From an uncultured Planctomycetaceae bacterium (lineage in GTDB: Bacteria; Planctomycetota; Planctomycetia; Pirellulales; Pirellulaceae): a stretch of 64,000 nt of DNA. The notes beneath the pieces are model-generated. The model was not told the DNA's origin. It did not search any database and worked only from the letters and a program-made list of their open reading frames with translations. The translations under genes and the position numbers were made by a program. The DNA lies in contig CALMEE010000136.1 in NCBI GenBank assembly GCA_937862885.1, positions 62,001-126,000 of the forward strand, read 5' to 3'. Of the stretch, positions 27,654 to 37,604 are shown piece by piece. Each line of letters begins with the position of its first letter. The stretch's first letter is position 1.

Positions 27654-30296
27654 TTAGTTTCCCACCCAAGATGACCATTGAGTTGCGGATACACTTGCTC
27701 TGAGCGTTTTCCAATCCTCGCTTTCGCGCAAGTGACATTTCAAGTCTGCGGATAGCTGCCCCTCAGTACTCAATCGCTCCAGCAACTTGACGGCCTGGGT
27801 GATGGCTACCTCAGCTAACGAACTGTCAGCCGAACTGTCATCCGAACTGTCGCTAGCGGCTTGCGTTGAGTTAGCGATCAACGCCCAACAACTTGCCTGA
27901 CGAAAAGTGTCAATGGGCTCCAGACCGATGACATCAATAATTGAGCACTCATTGGCGGCGGTTAGAAACTGCTGGTCGCCTACCAGACAACGGATTCGCA
28001 TTTGACTGCAATAGACTCGCGTGGATTCATCCTGTGCCCATTCGATTGCCCGCGACCAAGCTATTGCGGCCGCTGCATACTCTTTGTTTAACCCTGCATA
28101 GTGGGCTTCATTGGCGCTGAGTAGAAATCGATACTCAGTTAGCTGCTGGAGACTCGAATCCAATCCTAGAGCAGCAGTCACATGTTCGCGACCTTGTCGA
28201 CAAACATCAACGGCCGCCGCAAAATCATCTGCAGCCCCCAATGCGTTGCTGTAATTGAGTAACGCGGCGGCCCTGGGCACGGCCAGTTCCAGGCATTTCT
28301 CGGGGTGGTCACGATACAATTCGTCCAGTTCGGAAACCGCGCGAAGCAAGAAATCTCGGGCTTGATCCGTCTCACCAGTCGCCGACAGAATCGAACCGAT
28401 ATTGATTCGCGTTTCGGCCATGCTGATACGGTTAGCGATTGGGTCGACGTCGGCATCAGTGAAGCTGGCCAGAATCTCCAAACTCTCGCGGAGCAGCGGC
28501 AGAGCTTGTTCCAGTTCACCGCAGCGTTGTTTCGCGGATCCTAGATTGTGAAGCGACCAGGACAACCCAGAGCGATAGGAGAAATGATCTGGGCGACGCC
28601 GCGTTAACTCCCGGTAGATGTTCGTGGCTTCCACCAAACAGCGAACTTCAGAAGCGGGATCATCCGGTTTGGGTAGCCAAGCCATTTTGGTCAACGCTAT
28701 CGCCAACTGCTCTTGAGCGTCTGTGCCGAAGGAGCCCTGCAACATCGCCCGGCACAAGCTCGACGCTTTTTCAAGTTGCGGCCAGGCACGATCGCGTCGC
28801 CCCGTTGCAATTGACAATGTCCCCGCCTGAATCAAAGCGCGAATATACTCCAGCCGCGCGTGTTCGGAGCCATCGGCCTCAGCCAACTGCTCAAACATTT
28901 CCAACGCCGTTTCCGTTTGTCGTTGGTACAGATCTGACAGTTCTTTAACGCGATTGGCATCACTAGATTCCAATAGCCCCAACATCTTCCATACCGTATT
29001 TCGAGCCGTTTCATACTGGGAATTTGCCAACGCACGTTGGTGTTCCAGTTTGCGACCGTGGAGAAACAACCCCAACGGAACTGCCGCCAACAACACCATC
29101 AACAGGCCCGCAGCAAGCCCGCGCCACGGATTTCGCCGAGCCCAAGACAACATCCGCTCCATCGTTCCGACGGGTCGCGACCGGATCGGTATGCCGTCGA
29201 GAAATCTTTGCAAATCGTCTCGCAGTTCGCCCGCCGTGGCAAATCGCTTCGTGGGCTGGCGGGCCAGGCAACGGTGGCAAATGGTGGCCAAGTCGCGCGG
29301 CACGGCTGGTCGCAGCAACTGAACGGCAATCGGTTCGCTGTTCATCAAGGCCGCAAGAACTTCGCCGTGAGTTCCTGCATACGGTGGTCTACCCACCAGA
29401 CACTCGTACAGAACCGTTCCCAATCCATAGATATCAACGGCGGGGCTGGCCAGTGCATCCGCGCTGGCATTGAGCATCTCGGGAGCCATGTACGCCGGTG
29501 TCCCCAACGTTTCACCTGTCCGCGTTTGAAAAGCATCCATGCCCTCCAGGCGTGCCAAGCCAAAATCGACAAGCTTGGGAACGGAATCATGATCTACATC
29601 GGCAGGCGATTTCAAATCAGCTTGACTAGCAATCCGCGATATCGGACTCGTCTTGTTATTCGTATCAGACCGGGCGAGCAACACATTATGTGGTTTAATA
29701 TCGCGATGAAGCACATCGCAGCGGTGTGCGTAATCCACGGCTTGTGCTAGATCCCGAAGCCAACGCGCGGCGATGCGCGGCGCGATTGGTTCGCCCGCCA
29801 GTCGTTTGGACAGGCTGGGACCGTCGACGAACTCCATCGCCAAAAATGGAACCCCAGCTCGTTCGCCAGCGTCGTGGATGCGGACGATCGAGGGATGATC
29901 CAGGCGTCCCAGAACCAACGCCTCGCGGCGAAAGCGAGCGATTTCGGCGGAGTTCGCGCGGGCTCCCGACATCAAGAACTTGATCGCCAATGTGCGATTC
30001 AAACCGGCCTGCCGCGCTCGATAAACGACGCCGATTCCGCCTCGACCCAACTCGTCAAGAATTTCGTATTTGGGCGTGTCAGTCGATTCGATTTCGTCTT
30101 TTACGTAGCGTGCCAGTTTGTCTGCTAAACCATCTTTCAGCGGTTTCAGTAGAGCGTGACCGCAAGCTTCGCAGCTTTGCAGATGAGCCTCGATTTCCTG
30201 ACACCGAGACTCGTCCATTATCTTCCCAGCCGAAAAATCAGCCAGCTCATCGGCTGAGGGATGCAATTGACAAGGGGTACTTGCCGAGTGTTCCAT
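27654..30296 (-). CDS. Transmembrane Ser/Thr protein kinase with TPR-like C-terminus
   Basis: The N-terminus has an anti-sigma-like zinc motif (H-x3-C-x2-C at residues 38-45). The Hanks-type kinase domain follows: Gly loop LGRGGIGVVY (83-92), Lys106, HRD at 197-199, DFG at 244-246, APE at 271-273, with about 30 extra residues between the catalytic loop and DFG. A membrane helix (AAGLLMVLLAAVPLGLFLH, about 390-410) leads to about 450 helical residues resembling TPRs. All catalytic residues are present. It starts 9 bases after the ECF sigma gene, the linked ECF-kinase arrangement known from planctomycetes. Confidence 0.92.
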   Translation of the reverse strand: MEHSASTPCQLHPSADELADFSAGKIMDESRCQEIEAHLQSCEACGHALLKPLKDGLADKLARYVKDEIESTDTPKYEILDELGRGGIGVVYRARQAGLNRTLAIKFLMSGARANSAEIARFRREALVLGRLDHPSIVRIHDAGERAGVPFLAMEFVDGPSLSKRLAGEPIAPRIAARWLRDLAQAVDYAHRCDVLHRDIKPHNVLLARSDTNNKTSPISRIASQADLKSPADVDHDSVPKLVDFGLARLEGMDAFQTRTGETLGTPAYMAPEMLNASADALASPAVDIYGLGTVLYECLVGRPPYAGTHGEVLAALMNSEPIAVQLLRPAVPRDLATICHRCLARQPTKRFATAGELRDDLQRFLDGIPIRSRPVGTMERMLSWARRNPWRGLAAGLLMVLLAAVPLGLFLHGRKLEHQRALANSQYETARNTVWKMLGLLESSDANRVKELSDLYQRQTETALEMFEQLAEADGSEHARLEYIRALIQAGTLSIATGRRDRAWPQLEKASSLCRAMLQGSFGTDAQEQLAIALTKMAWLPKPDDPASEVRCLVEATNIYRELTRRRPDHFSYRSGLSWSLHNLGSAKQRCGELEQALPLLRESLEILASFTDADVDPIANRISMAETRINIGSILSATGETDQARDFLLRAVSELDELYRDHPEKCLELAVPRAAALLNYSNALGAADDFAAAVDVCRQGREHVTAALGLDSSLQQLTEYRFLLSANEAHYAGLNKEYAAAAIAWSRAIEWAQDESTRVYCSQMRIRCLVGDQQFLTAANECSIIDVIGLEPIDTFRQASCWALIANSTQAASDSSDDSSADSSLAEVAITQAVKLLERLSTEGQLSADLKCHLRESEDWKTLRASVSATQWSSWVGN

Positions 30297-30305
30297 AGCA
30301 CAACC

Positions 30306-30890
30306 TCAAATGGTCTCCAGCAAGTCTTGGGAAAACACTCGCAGACGGCGCATGACTCGCGAACGAGCGATGGCTACCGCATTGGTCGATAGCTTCAACT
30401 CCGCAGCCACATCTTCGACGTCTCGGCCCTTGATCACGCATTCCAGAAAAGAACGCCAAGTCGTCTCCGTAAACTCTGGTTTGATGATTTCCAACAAGCG
30501 GTGAATCAGATACTGGTCATGTTCCGCCTCCCACTGCTGTTCGAGTTCAGCGGGGTGGCTGGCAATCTCGGACAACGCCGTATCCGATATCTTGCGGACT
30601 TCGGTGTCAGGTCGATCTTGATAGAACTTCCAAACCCGATGGGAAATGATCTTGCCCAACCAAGTGCGAAATGCGCCCGGTCGTCCGTTATGCCGGAAAG
30701 AATTAAAGCCTTTCACCACGCAAGCAAAAATGTCTTGGCATAGGTCCTCGATATCCGTTTGCGGAATATGGCGGCAGCGGAGAACGCGCTGGATAAACGG
30801 CTGGTATAGATCAACAAACACATCCCAATCGCTGCCCGTGCTCGCCGTCCGCAAGCGATCCAAGAGCGATTTTGAAGTGTCGGTCTTCAT
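30306..30890 (-). CDS. ECF sigma factor linked to Ser/Thr kinase
   Basis: Sigma region 2 (WDVFVDLYQPFIQRVLRCRHI, DIEDLCQDIFACVVKGFNSF, FRTWLGKIISHRVWKFY) and region 4 (TWRSFLECVIKGRDVEDVAAELKLSTNAVAIARSRVMRRLR) are clear. ATG 30890 gives the normal 194-residue length; the frame upstream of it is unlike the family. There is no anti-sigma gene; the adjacent kinase, 9 bases downstream, carries a zinc-binding H-x3-C-x2-C near its N-terminus and may control it by phosphorylation or sequestration. Confidence 0.92.
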   Translation of the reverse strand: MKTDTSKSLLDRLRTASTGSDWDVFVDLYQPFIQRVLRCRHIPQTDIEDLCQDIFACVVKGFNSFRHNGRPGAFRTWLGKIISHRVWKFYQDRPDTEVRKISDTALSEIASHPAELEQQWEAEHDQYLIHRLLEIIKPEFTETTWRSFLECVIKGRDVEDVAAELKLSTNAVAIARSRVMRRLRVFSQDLLETI

Positions 30891-31431
30891 TGTAAATGAG
30901 GTGCCACCAAACTGGGCGGTTAGGCAACGGTTAACGGGACGTGTCCAAGCTACTTGACCCGCTGCTATCATACCACGCAAAAGTCAAACTTCAAAAGCAG
31001 CCCATCAAAATGATAGGCAACGATCATAAGCACTTGCTTCTCGGTTGGCAGATCGATTGTTTAACTGTCAAACATAAGCGAACGATTCCGCAAGTTTTTG
31101 CGCAAAAAGGCGATAAGCCTACATCTGACGGTTAAACGAGAGTTCGGAAGTTATTCCAGGACAAATCCCTAGAACGTATCGCGTCGTTCATGACCGCTGG
31201 ACAGTGGATTTGACCGAAAGCGAAGTCGGTGGCTTTGGGGTCAAAGTCTTGATGGATGAACTGGAATCGACGATAATCGCGAGCGGGTAGAGCGTGCCGC
31301 ACGAAACATCGGTTGGCGACCATACGAACGAGTTTTTGGCTCCCTCGTTGGCCAACGACTCCGAAGCATCGTTCAAAAGTGGCGCCGACCAACCCCGTGG
31401 TGCAAGGCAACGTTGATCGCTCGGTCCAGCC
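30891..31431. other. 541-base gap with possible coding remnant
   Basis: A plus-strand frame near 31125-31290 reads like protein (IPRTYRVVHDRWTVDL, GGFGVKVLMDELEST) but has no start codon, and a second short frame follows it. It may be a decayed gene. The minus frames across the same bases look random. Otherwise this is the ECF sigma leader. Confidence 0.35.
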
Positions 31432-31851
31432 ATGATAACCAGTTTGGCACTAGCTATGGCCATACGAAAATTTGGAATTGATACCGCAAAAGCCAAAGTT
31501 ATACACCCCTACGCGTGGTTGTGGGAGCCATTAGAATCCGAAGCCTCCTTTCTGCTTCGCCCAATGTTTGGAGCGAAGGCCGTTTATCTCGACGGCAAGT
31601 TGATGTTATGTTTCATTGCCAAAGATGAGCCTTGGCGCGGCGTTCTTATCGCGACGGATCGGGAATATCATGCATCATTAACGGCTGACTTCTCGAATCT
31701 ATCGCCACATCCAATTTTGAAGAAATGGTTGTATCTCAGCGAATCGTTAGATAATTTCGAGTCGGTTGCCGACCAGCTTGTTCGATTGGTGCGGCAGCGC
31801 GATTCTCGAATCGGCGTGACGCCCCAACCAAAAAAGCGCAGAGGTGCCTAA
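31432..31851 (+). CDS. TfoX N-terminal-like protein
   Basis: A 139-residue protein with RPMFGAKAVYLDGKLMLCFIA and HPILKKWLYLSES, resembling the TfoX/Sxy N-terminal domain, where an MFG-x-AVY block is typical. The C-terminus is basic (PKKRRGA). Relatives act in competence control in gammaproteobacteria; outside them the role is unknown. ATG 31432 or 31456 could start it. It is isolated between two minus-strand blocks. Confidence 0.7.
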   Translation: MITSLALAMAIRKFGIDTAKAKVIHPYAWLWEPLESEASFLLRPMFGAKAVYLDGKLMLCFIAKDEPWRGVLIATDREYHASLTADFSNLSPHPILKKWLYLSESLDNFESVADQLVRLVRQRDSRIGVTPQPKKRRGA

Positions 31852-31950
31852 CCCGGAACCAAATCAATCACGAGTCGTTGCCAAACGCTTTCTCAGTGTG
31901 ACTCGACAAGATTAAGTTTGCGATGCAACCGAACATGAGGATCCGTTGTC

Positions 31951-34617
31951 TCAACGAATCGTCCGTATCAGTTCTTGCAAGTCATTCGCTGCTTCTGGCG
32001 GCAGGTCGCGAGGCCGCCCGACATTCATCATCAGTCGTCGTGCGGTTGTCAAGTCACCTTGCGCGACAGCTAACTTGACCAGTTCAATCTGAGCGATTTT
32101 TTGCGGGATGCGAATCGCACTCCCCACGTCGAGCACCGAGGGCTTTCGCGCTTCAAAATCTGCTACCCATTCAAAATGTACTCTAGCGTCGTCCCATACC
32201 TTTTGCCGGGCTAAAGCTTGCCCGTAAATCAAGCGACACCAGGCAACCAAGGTTTCCAAATTGGTTGCTTCCGGCATCAGATGCTCGTTTGGCTGTAGCT
32301 CAGGCAGCATCGATTCCGGCAACACGCGATAACGGTCTGCTTCGCTGACGCGAGCATGCAGGCCGGCAATGGGCGAAAGAATTTCGCAGGCTGTCATTTC
32401 CATTTTCTGCTTGAGCAGTAGTTCAGCTGTTACTCGACTCAGTTGGACCAACAAAGCGATCTCATTCGGCGATACAACGGATTCGCTGGTTGAAGCAATC
32501 TCAACTCCGTTCAACTCGGCATTCGCTCGGGCCAGCGCTGTCGCCGCCAACAACCAAGCAGCAGCGCGATGGTGATTCTCCTTGCCCAATTCAACGAGTC
32601 CCATATACGCCGCCACGCGCGGGTCGGCTGGATCAACATCGATTGCCGGTTGGAGGCAGCGGGCCGCCGAAGTCCATTGGGTCCTGTTCATCTTGAGCCA
32701 CGCCAGTTTCAGCATCGGGCCAGCGGTAGTATGCCATTGGTTGGCTGCCGTGAATTGTGCCTGATACATTTCATCAATTTGTTTCAACTGCCCGTAAACT
32801 TGGATCAGTCGACGCCAAGCCTCGCGGTAGTGCGGATCGCCATCAACCGATTGTTTCAGGTGCTCCAACGCTGCCTGGGGATTGTTGTCGCGCAACGCGA
32901 TCGTGGATTGCAGGTAATGCCCGGCGGGTGACTCGCCCAACTTGTTCGCCGCGCTGCGCAGGTACTCGTCCGCCAGCCGCCACAGCTTCTTGGCTTCCAA
33001 CGACAGTTGTTGAGCCGCAGCTTTTTCAGCGGCGCTCGGGTAGCGAAAATAGACGTAGTACCAGTCGGACCAAGATTTGACGCTGCGCAAGTCTGATGCC
33101 TGCGCTTCGAGGGCCGCCGCCGATTGATCGAGCAGAATCGAAAACAATTCGAGCAGGCGGGGATCGTCCGGTTGATTCTCCAGAGCCCGTTTCAACAGCG
33201 GCTCGGCTTGATGCGAGTCGCCCCTCCGTAACCAACATGCGGCTTTTATCGCCGGTGCGCCCATGTGGTTCGGGTTCAAACGAAGCGCCACGTCGATAAT
33301 TCGTTCGGCTTCGGCAATTTCGAGCTTTTGACTCTCCTCGGTCTGGAATCGATAGGGACGCGGCAGCGCGCGGGGTTCGACCCATTCGGTCAGCACAACC
33401 ATCGCTTCCCGGTACAGAAAGTCGCCCAGATTCACCCAGGCATCCGCGTCATTGGGTTGATCCGCCACGCGTTTGCGCAACACAAACAAATCTCGCTGGT
33501 ATTTGTCGTCGGCGTATTGTCGCGTGGCATAACTGTTCAGGACTTCGCCACGAGCCCAGATCAAAACTTCTTCCCAGTCTGCTGGCGATCGTTCGAGCGC
33601 CGCCACACAATTGACCAACCCAGCGGGAAACTTAGTTGAAACGACGGATTGACTCTGCGGCGGTGGCAGTTGTTTCAATCGCCCGATAAACGTCTGTGCC
33701 CGCTGTGCATCGAGGCCCATCGCTGTTTGCCAGTCTTCGTGCGCGCGCTGCGTCTGCCCAAGTGCCGTGTAGACTAAAGATCGCGTGGCCCAAGCTTCGA
33801 CATAATCGAACCGACCTGTCAACAGTTCGGTCAAGTCGCGACGGGCCAAGAGCAACTCGCCCAGCAAATAGTGGCAGCAGGCGAGTCCCAATCTCGCTTC
33901 GCCATCATTTAAATCTGCTTTGACGGCAGCGGCGAAATCCAATTTCGCATCACTGGCGGTGCCAGCCCACAATCGCGCGAAACCGCGGGCCTTGATTTCC
34001 GGCAAGGCAACTGTTCTTTCGGGCATGATTCGTTGCACGAACTGAGCGCCCAAATCGACAAAGCGACTTTTTGCCTGGGCACGGCTCTGCTGCCAACGCG
34101 GGTCAGAACTCTGCGGATTGAGCTTTTTCTGAAATGTCAAATCGCCATATTGGCGAGACGTTTCTCGCACAGCTGTTTCGTAGGGATCTCGCGTCGCCGC
34201 CGGAAAGATTTTGGTGTCTTCAAAAAGTTCGCCTTGCATGGCCACGACACTTGCCCGCCACAGACGGGTCGGTGCGTGATTGGGTCGCAGACGATCGGCT
34301 CGGGCCAAGTCCTTTTCAGCAGCCGTGAAATCTTCCGCTAGAGTATTGGCTACCCCCCTGGCCAGATAATAGTCAGCCTGCTCGTCGTCGCTCTCGATCG
34401 CACGGGTGAGCGCTTCGGCAGCTTCTTTCCAATTTCCTTTCCGCAGCAGTTCAAGCCCTTGGATATAGATCGACTCGTCCTGAAACGAGATCGGCAGCCC
34501 ATGCGTTTCGGTAGCGCCGCCGAAGTGACCTAGAACTATGGAACTGTTGGCAAGACCAATGACAACGCCAAAACAATACCCGATCAGCAGCAAACCTCGA
34601 ATTCGGCAGAGTCTCAT
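31951..34617 (-). CDS. Large exported TPR protein
   Basis: ATG 34617 opens a signal or anchor sequence (GLLLIGYCFGVVIGLANS); TTG 34638 is less likely. The remaining 860 residues are a chain of TPR-like helical pairs (GNWKEAAEALTRAIESDDEQADYYLARG and similar spacing later), interrupted by a helical middle region. TPR chains mediate protein-protein contacts, here probably outside the cytoplasm. It is 50 bases downstream of a second TPR protein, so the two are likely one transcript. There is no catalytic domain. Confidence 0.82.
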   Translation of the reverse strand: MRLCRIRGLLLIGYCFGVVIGLANSSIVLGHFGGATETHGLPISFQDESIYIQGLELLRKGNWKEAAEALTRAIESDDEQADYYLARGVANTLAEDFTAAEKDLARADRLRPNHAPTRLWRASVVAMQGELFEDTKIFPAATRDPYETAVRETSRQYGDLTFQKKLNPQSSDPRWQQSRAQAKSRFVDLGAQFVQRIMPERTVALPEIKARGFARLWAGTASDAKLDFAAAVKADLNDGEARLGLACCHYLLGELLLARRDLTELLTGRFDYVEAWATRSLVYTALGQTQRAHEDWQTAMGLDAQRAQTFIGRLKQLPPPQSQSVVSTKFPAGLVNCVAALERSPADWEEVLIWARGEVLNSYATRQYADDKYQRDLFVLRKRVADQPNDADAWVNLGDFLYREAMVVLTEWVEPRALPRPYRFQTEESQKLEIAEAERIIDVALRLNPNHMGAPAIKAACWLRRGDSHQAEPLLKRALENQPDDPRLLELFSILLDQSAAALEAQASDLRSVKSWSDWYYVYFRYPSAAEKAAAQQLSLEAKKLWRLADEYLRSAANKLGESPAGHYLQSTIALRDNNPQAALEHLKQSVDGDPHYREAWRRLIQVYGQLKQIDEMYQAQFTAANQWHTTAGPMLKLAWLKMNRTQWTSAARCLQPAIDVDPADPRVAAYMGLVELGKENHHRAAAWLLAATALARANAELNGVEIASTSESVVSPNEIALLVQLSRVTAELLLKQKMEMTACEILSPIAGLHARVSEADRYRVLPESMLPELQPNEHLMPEATNLETLVAWCRLIYGQALARQKVWDDARVHFEWVADFEARKPSVLDVGSAIRIPQKIAQIELVKLAVAQGDLTTARRLMMNVGRPRDLPPEAANDLQELIRTIR

Positions 34618-34667
34618 GATTTCACTGAATTCCGTCAAATTTCCAAATCAAAACTGGCGATTGGCGT

Positions 34668-36866
34668 TTACTTAATGATCTTGGCGCGTTCCGCTTCGAT
34701 TGTTTCTTTCAAATCAGGTTGCGCAGCAATCGCCTCGGCAAACAGGCGTTCCGCATCCTTGGCTTCACCTTTCTGTAGGTGGATCAGGCCTCGGTACATC
34801 GCGGCAGCAGGAAATTTGGGGTACAAAGTCATCGCCTTTTTGAACTCCGTATTTGCCTTGTCCCATTCTCCCTCAGAATAGAGTTCGACGCCAGTCTCAA
34901 ATAGCTTTTTGACAGCTGCGGGAATGGTTGATGTCGTGGTTTTTTGCGTTCCGTTTCCGGCTGAGGCCTCGCTAGATTTTGCGGCCAGACCGACGAAGGC
35001 AAATTGAGCCGCCAACGCAGATGAGGCCTCCGTGTTGGCGATGCAGGCTTCAATGTAGGACCGATCGTGCGGTGCCAACCGCAAAGCGCTCTCAAAGTCG
35101 GCTTGGGCCAGTTCAGCTTGATCGTGTTTCCGTCGAATCAATCCACGCGTCAACAGGGAATATTGCGTTCGCGGATTCCATTGCAGGGCCTCTTCCAGAT
35201 CCGCCAAGGCCCCTGCGACATCGCCTTTGAGTTCCTTAGCCATAGCTCGCAGTCGAAATCCTTCGGTATGATAGGGCGATAATTCCAACACGCGGTCAGC
35301 GGCGCGAATGGCCTCGTCATGTAGTCCTAGTGCCATCAGGATTTTGGCCTCCTCTTGCGCGATTGCGTAATCATCCGGTGCGAGTTCTTTGGCTTTGGCG
35401 AGATCTTCCAAAGCGGCCGTCCGTTGCCCCAATGCCGCGCGCGCGATGGCTCGTTCTGTGTAGGATTCCGCTCCACCACCGATTTGAATCGCTTTTTCCA
35501 TCGCAACCAAGGCTCGCGCCGGTTCACCCGAGTCATTGAGTGCCCGACCAAGATTCTCATAGATGATGCTAGAAACCGCTGTGGGGTACTGCAACCGCTG
35601 CTCGTAGGCGGCAACCGCTTCAGCAAAACGGCAAGTCTCCTGCAGGATATTGCCGCGCAAGTTCATGGCCCCGAAATGCCTAGGCTCACGCTTGAGGCAC
35701 TCATCCAGATCGGCCAAGGCCTGTTCAAAAGACTTTTGTCGATAGCGGCAATCAGCCCGCGTGAAATAGTATTCAGCAAATCCGGGTCGCGAAGCGATGG
35801 CCTGATCAAAGTCTCGAATGGCACTAGTCAGGTATCCCAGTCGGGCGAGAGAATTGCCGCGCAACTCATGGGCGCGGGCGTTCCCCTCTTCGAGAATAAT
35901 GGCTCGCGAGCAGTCCGCAATGCATTCGTTATCGAACTCCGATTTGAACAAGACCTCCGCCCGTTCGACATATTGATCGGCAGTCTCGGGTTGCGATTCG
36001 CCTTGCAGCAGCTTGGCCAACTGACGATGCAATTCGACGTTCCGACGCTGATTGGGGTCCAGTTGGATACATTTTTCAAAATCTCTCTCGGCATCGTCAT
36101 CGCTACCAATCAGCAAATACGCAAATCCCCGGTAGAGATAACTGGACGGGAAATTGGGCATTTTGGCAATGTCGTCATCAAAATCTTTGAACGCCCCTTG
36201 CACATTTCCCAACGCGAACCTCGCCAGCCCTCGATTGAACAAAAAACCTGCAGTCGGTCCGGCCAATTCAATGGCTTTGTCACAGTCCTCTACTGCGGAG
36301 AGAATATCTCCCTGGTAGTAATGTGAGAATCCACGGTCGGCGTACGACGCCGCGACCTCGAATCCCCCTTCGATCGCCCGATCCAGGTCGGCAAACGCTT
36401 CGTCGATGTCACCGATTGCCCGGTAAACCCGTAGCTCTCCACGCCTGCGATAGGCTTCAGTGTAATCGGGGTTCAATCGCACCGCTTCGTGGTAGTCCGA
36501 CAGAGCATAGTTGGTAAATCCGAGCCCGTATTTGGCTTGGCCGCGCAGGAAAAATGCTTTGGCAAAGTCAGGCTGCTGGCGGATCACCGCAGAAAAGTCT
36601 TCGACAGCGCCATGAAAGTCTCCCCGGTTCAATCGTCCCTCTCCACGCTCCATCAACTCCTTGATATCGATCACATCGTTTGCCGATGTCTGTTTTGCAG
36701 AGTTTGATTGCTGCTGGTCGGTCTCGATAGCGCTTTCGTCTTGAGCTTCCAAGAAAACGGCATTGCCGAGTAACAGAGATCCCAATAGCAAGCCGAAGAC
36801 CCAGCGCACCGACAGGATTTGTCGTTGACTCTGTGGACCTAGAATTGTAGATGATAAACGGTTCAT
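34668..36866 (-). CDS. Exported TPR protein
   Basis: ATG 36866 follows GGAG and starts a signal peptide (VFGLLLGSLLLGNAVFLEAQ). About eighteen 34-residue TPR units follow; several are textbook, for example DFAKAFFLRGQAKYGLGFTN and EYYFTRADCRYRQKSFEQAL. The ends are charged. It is probably a periplasmic scaffold. It is transcribed together with the larger TPR gene 50 bases downstream. No enzyme domain is visible. Confidence 0.88.
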   Translation of the reverse strand: MNRLSSTILGPQSQRQILSVRWVFGLLLGSLLLGNAVFLEAQDESAIETDQQQSNSAKQTSANDVIDIKELMERGEGRLNRGDFHGAVEDFSAVIRQQPDFAKAFFLRGQAKYGLGFTNYALSDYHEAVRLNPDYTEAYRRRGELRVYRAIGDIDEAFADLDRAIEGGFEVAASYADRGFSHYYQGDILSAVEDCDKAIELAGPTAGFLFNRGLARFALGNVQGAFKDFDDDIAKMPNFPSSYLYRGFAYLLIGSDDDAERDFEKCIQLDPNQRRNVELHRQLAKLLQGESQPETADQYVERAEVLFKSEFDNECIADCSRAIILEEGNARAHELRGNSLARLGYLTSAIRDFDQAIASRPGFAEYYFTRADCRYRQKSFEQALADLDECLKREPRHFGAMNLRGNILQETCRFAEAVAAYEQRLQYPTAVSSIIYENLGRALNDSGEPARALVAMEKAIQIGGGAESYTERAIARAALGQRTAALEDLAKAKELAPDDYAIAQEEAKILMALGLHDEAIRAADRVLELSPYHTEGFRLRAMAKELKGDVAGALADLEEALQWNPRTQYSLLTRGLIRRKHDQAELAQADFESALRLAPHDRSYIEACIANTEASSALAAQFAFVGLAAKSSEASAGNGTQKTTTSTIPAAVKKLFETGVELYSEGEWDKANTEFKKAMTLYPKFPAAAMYRGLIHLQKGEAKDAERLFAEAIAAQPDLKETIEAERAKIIK

Positions 36867-37213
36867 GGCTTGCTCCGGTGATTGATTGTTGGTTGCTCTC
36901 GATGAATCCAAACCGATTAACCCGATTGGAAGCAATGGTAAAATGACCTAAATTGCCTGTGACTTGCGCGGGCCAATGTCCAGATCAGCGATGAATGATC
37001 TGCCTGGAACCCCTAGCATGCCTATCGATTTGTCCTACTAAAGAGAGAATAAGGCGTCGAATTCTTGAATCATGTCAACAAAATTCAAAAATCAGAATGA
37101 ACTGCAGCCGTTTTCGCCGCTCACCGGACCTTAGCGCAGGCTTCCTCAACCTTTTACATAGAAAATCATTAAAAATCCGGCCTCACACGAAGGAGCAATG
37201 CCCACGAAGGAAG
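36867..37213. other. Gap of about 350 bases, nothing recognised
   Basis: Leader of the TPR gene followed by AT-rich DNA. Frames look random until the ECF42 relic begins. Confidence 0.4.
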
Positions 37214-37372
37214 TGTTGCGGCTGAATCATGATTGGTGAAATCGCCATGCGCGACGGCCCGCATGCCGAGCTGGCGACAGCGATCAGTTGCTAAAGCGCG
37301 GCGAGTTGACGCAATACCGCCTCACCTACGCCGCGCGAGCCGACCTGCTTCGCAGAAACGGCCAAAACACTG
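37214..37372 (+). pseudogene. Relic of a second ECF42 sigma factor gene (C-terminal TPR part)
   Basis: Bases 37282-37365 match 27433-27516 of the intact ECF42 gene with 8 differences in 84, and translate in the right frame to DQLLKRGELTQYRLTYAARA followed by DLLRRNG. The preceding bases match MRDGP and flanking codons but in another frame (about one base lost near 37272-37281), and the sequence stops matching after 37372. Most differences fall in third codon positions, so it diverged as a functional paralogue before breaking. Confidence 0.8.
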
Positions 37373-37604
37373 GGCATGGAGCCAACGCTCCGCCAGCCTA
37401 GCAGGCCAAAGATTCGATATACTCTGTCCCCATTTCAGTTATACCTGCGATCGGCCACCGATTGTTTGACGATGGCCGACCGCCATGGCTTTTCGCTCGT
37501 GTCGCTGGCGGTTGGAAAATCTCGAGTACATCCGACTTGATTCGACTCAACGCGAGTCAGCATAAGCGACGACTTTTTTGCCTACTCCAGGCTTTAAGAT
37601 TAAT

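Noticed and set aside
35355-36326. 323-codon plus-strand ORF
   Set aside because: It is the reverse-complement shadow of the TPR gene at 34668-36866; TPR repeats on the minus strand are unmistakable.
37233-37469. 78-codon plus-strand ORF over the ECF42 relic
   Set aside because: It is out of frame with the relic's similarity to the intact sigma gene; the real signal is the pseudogene.
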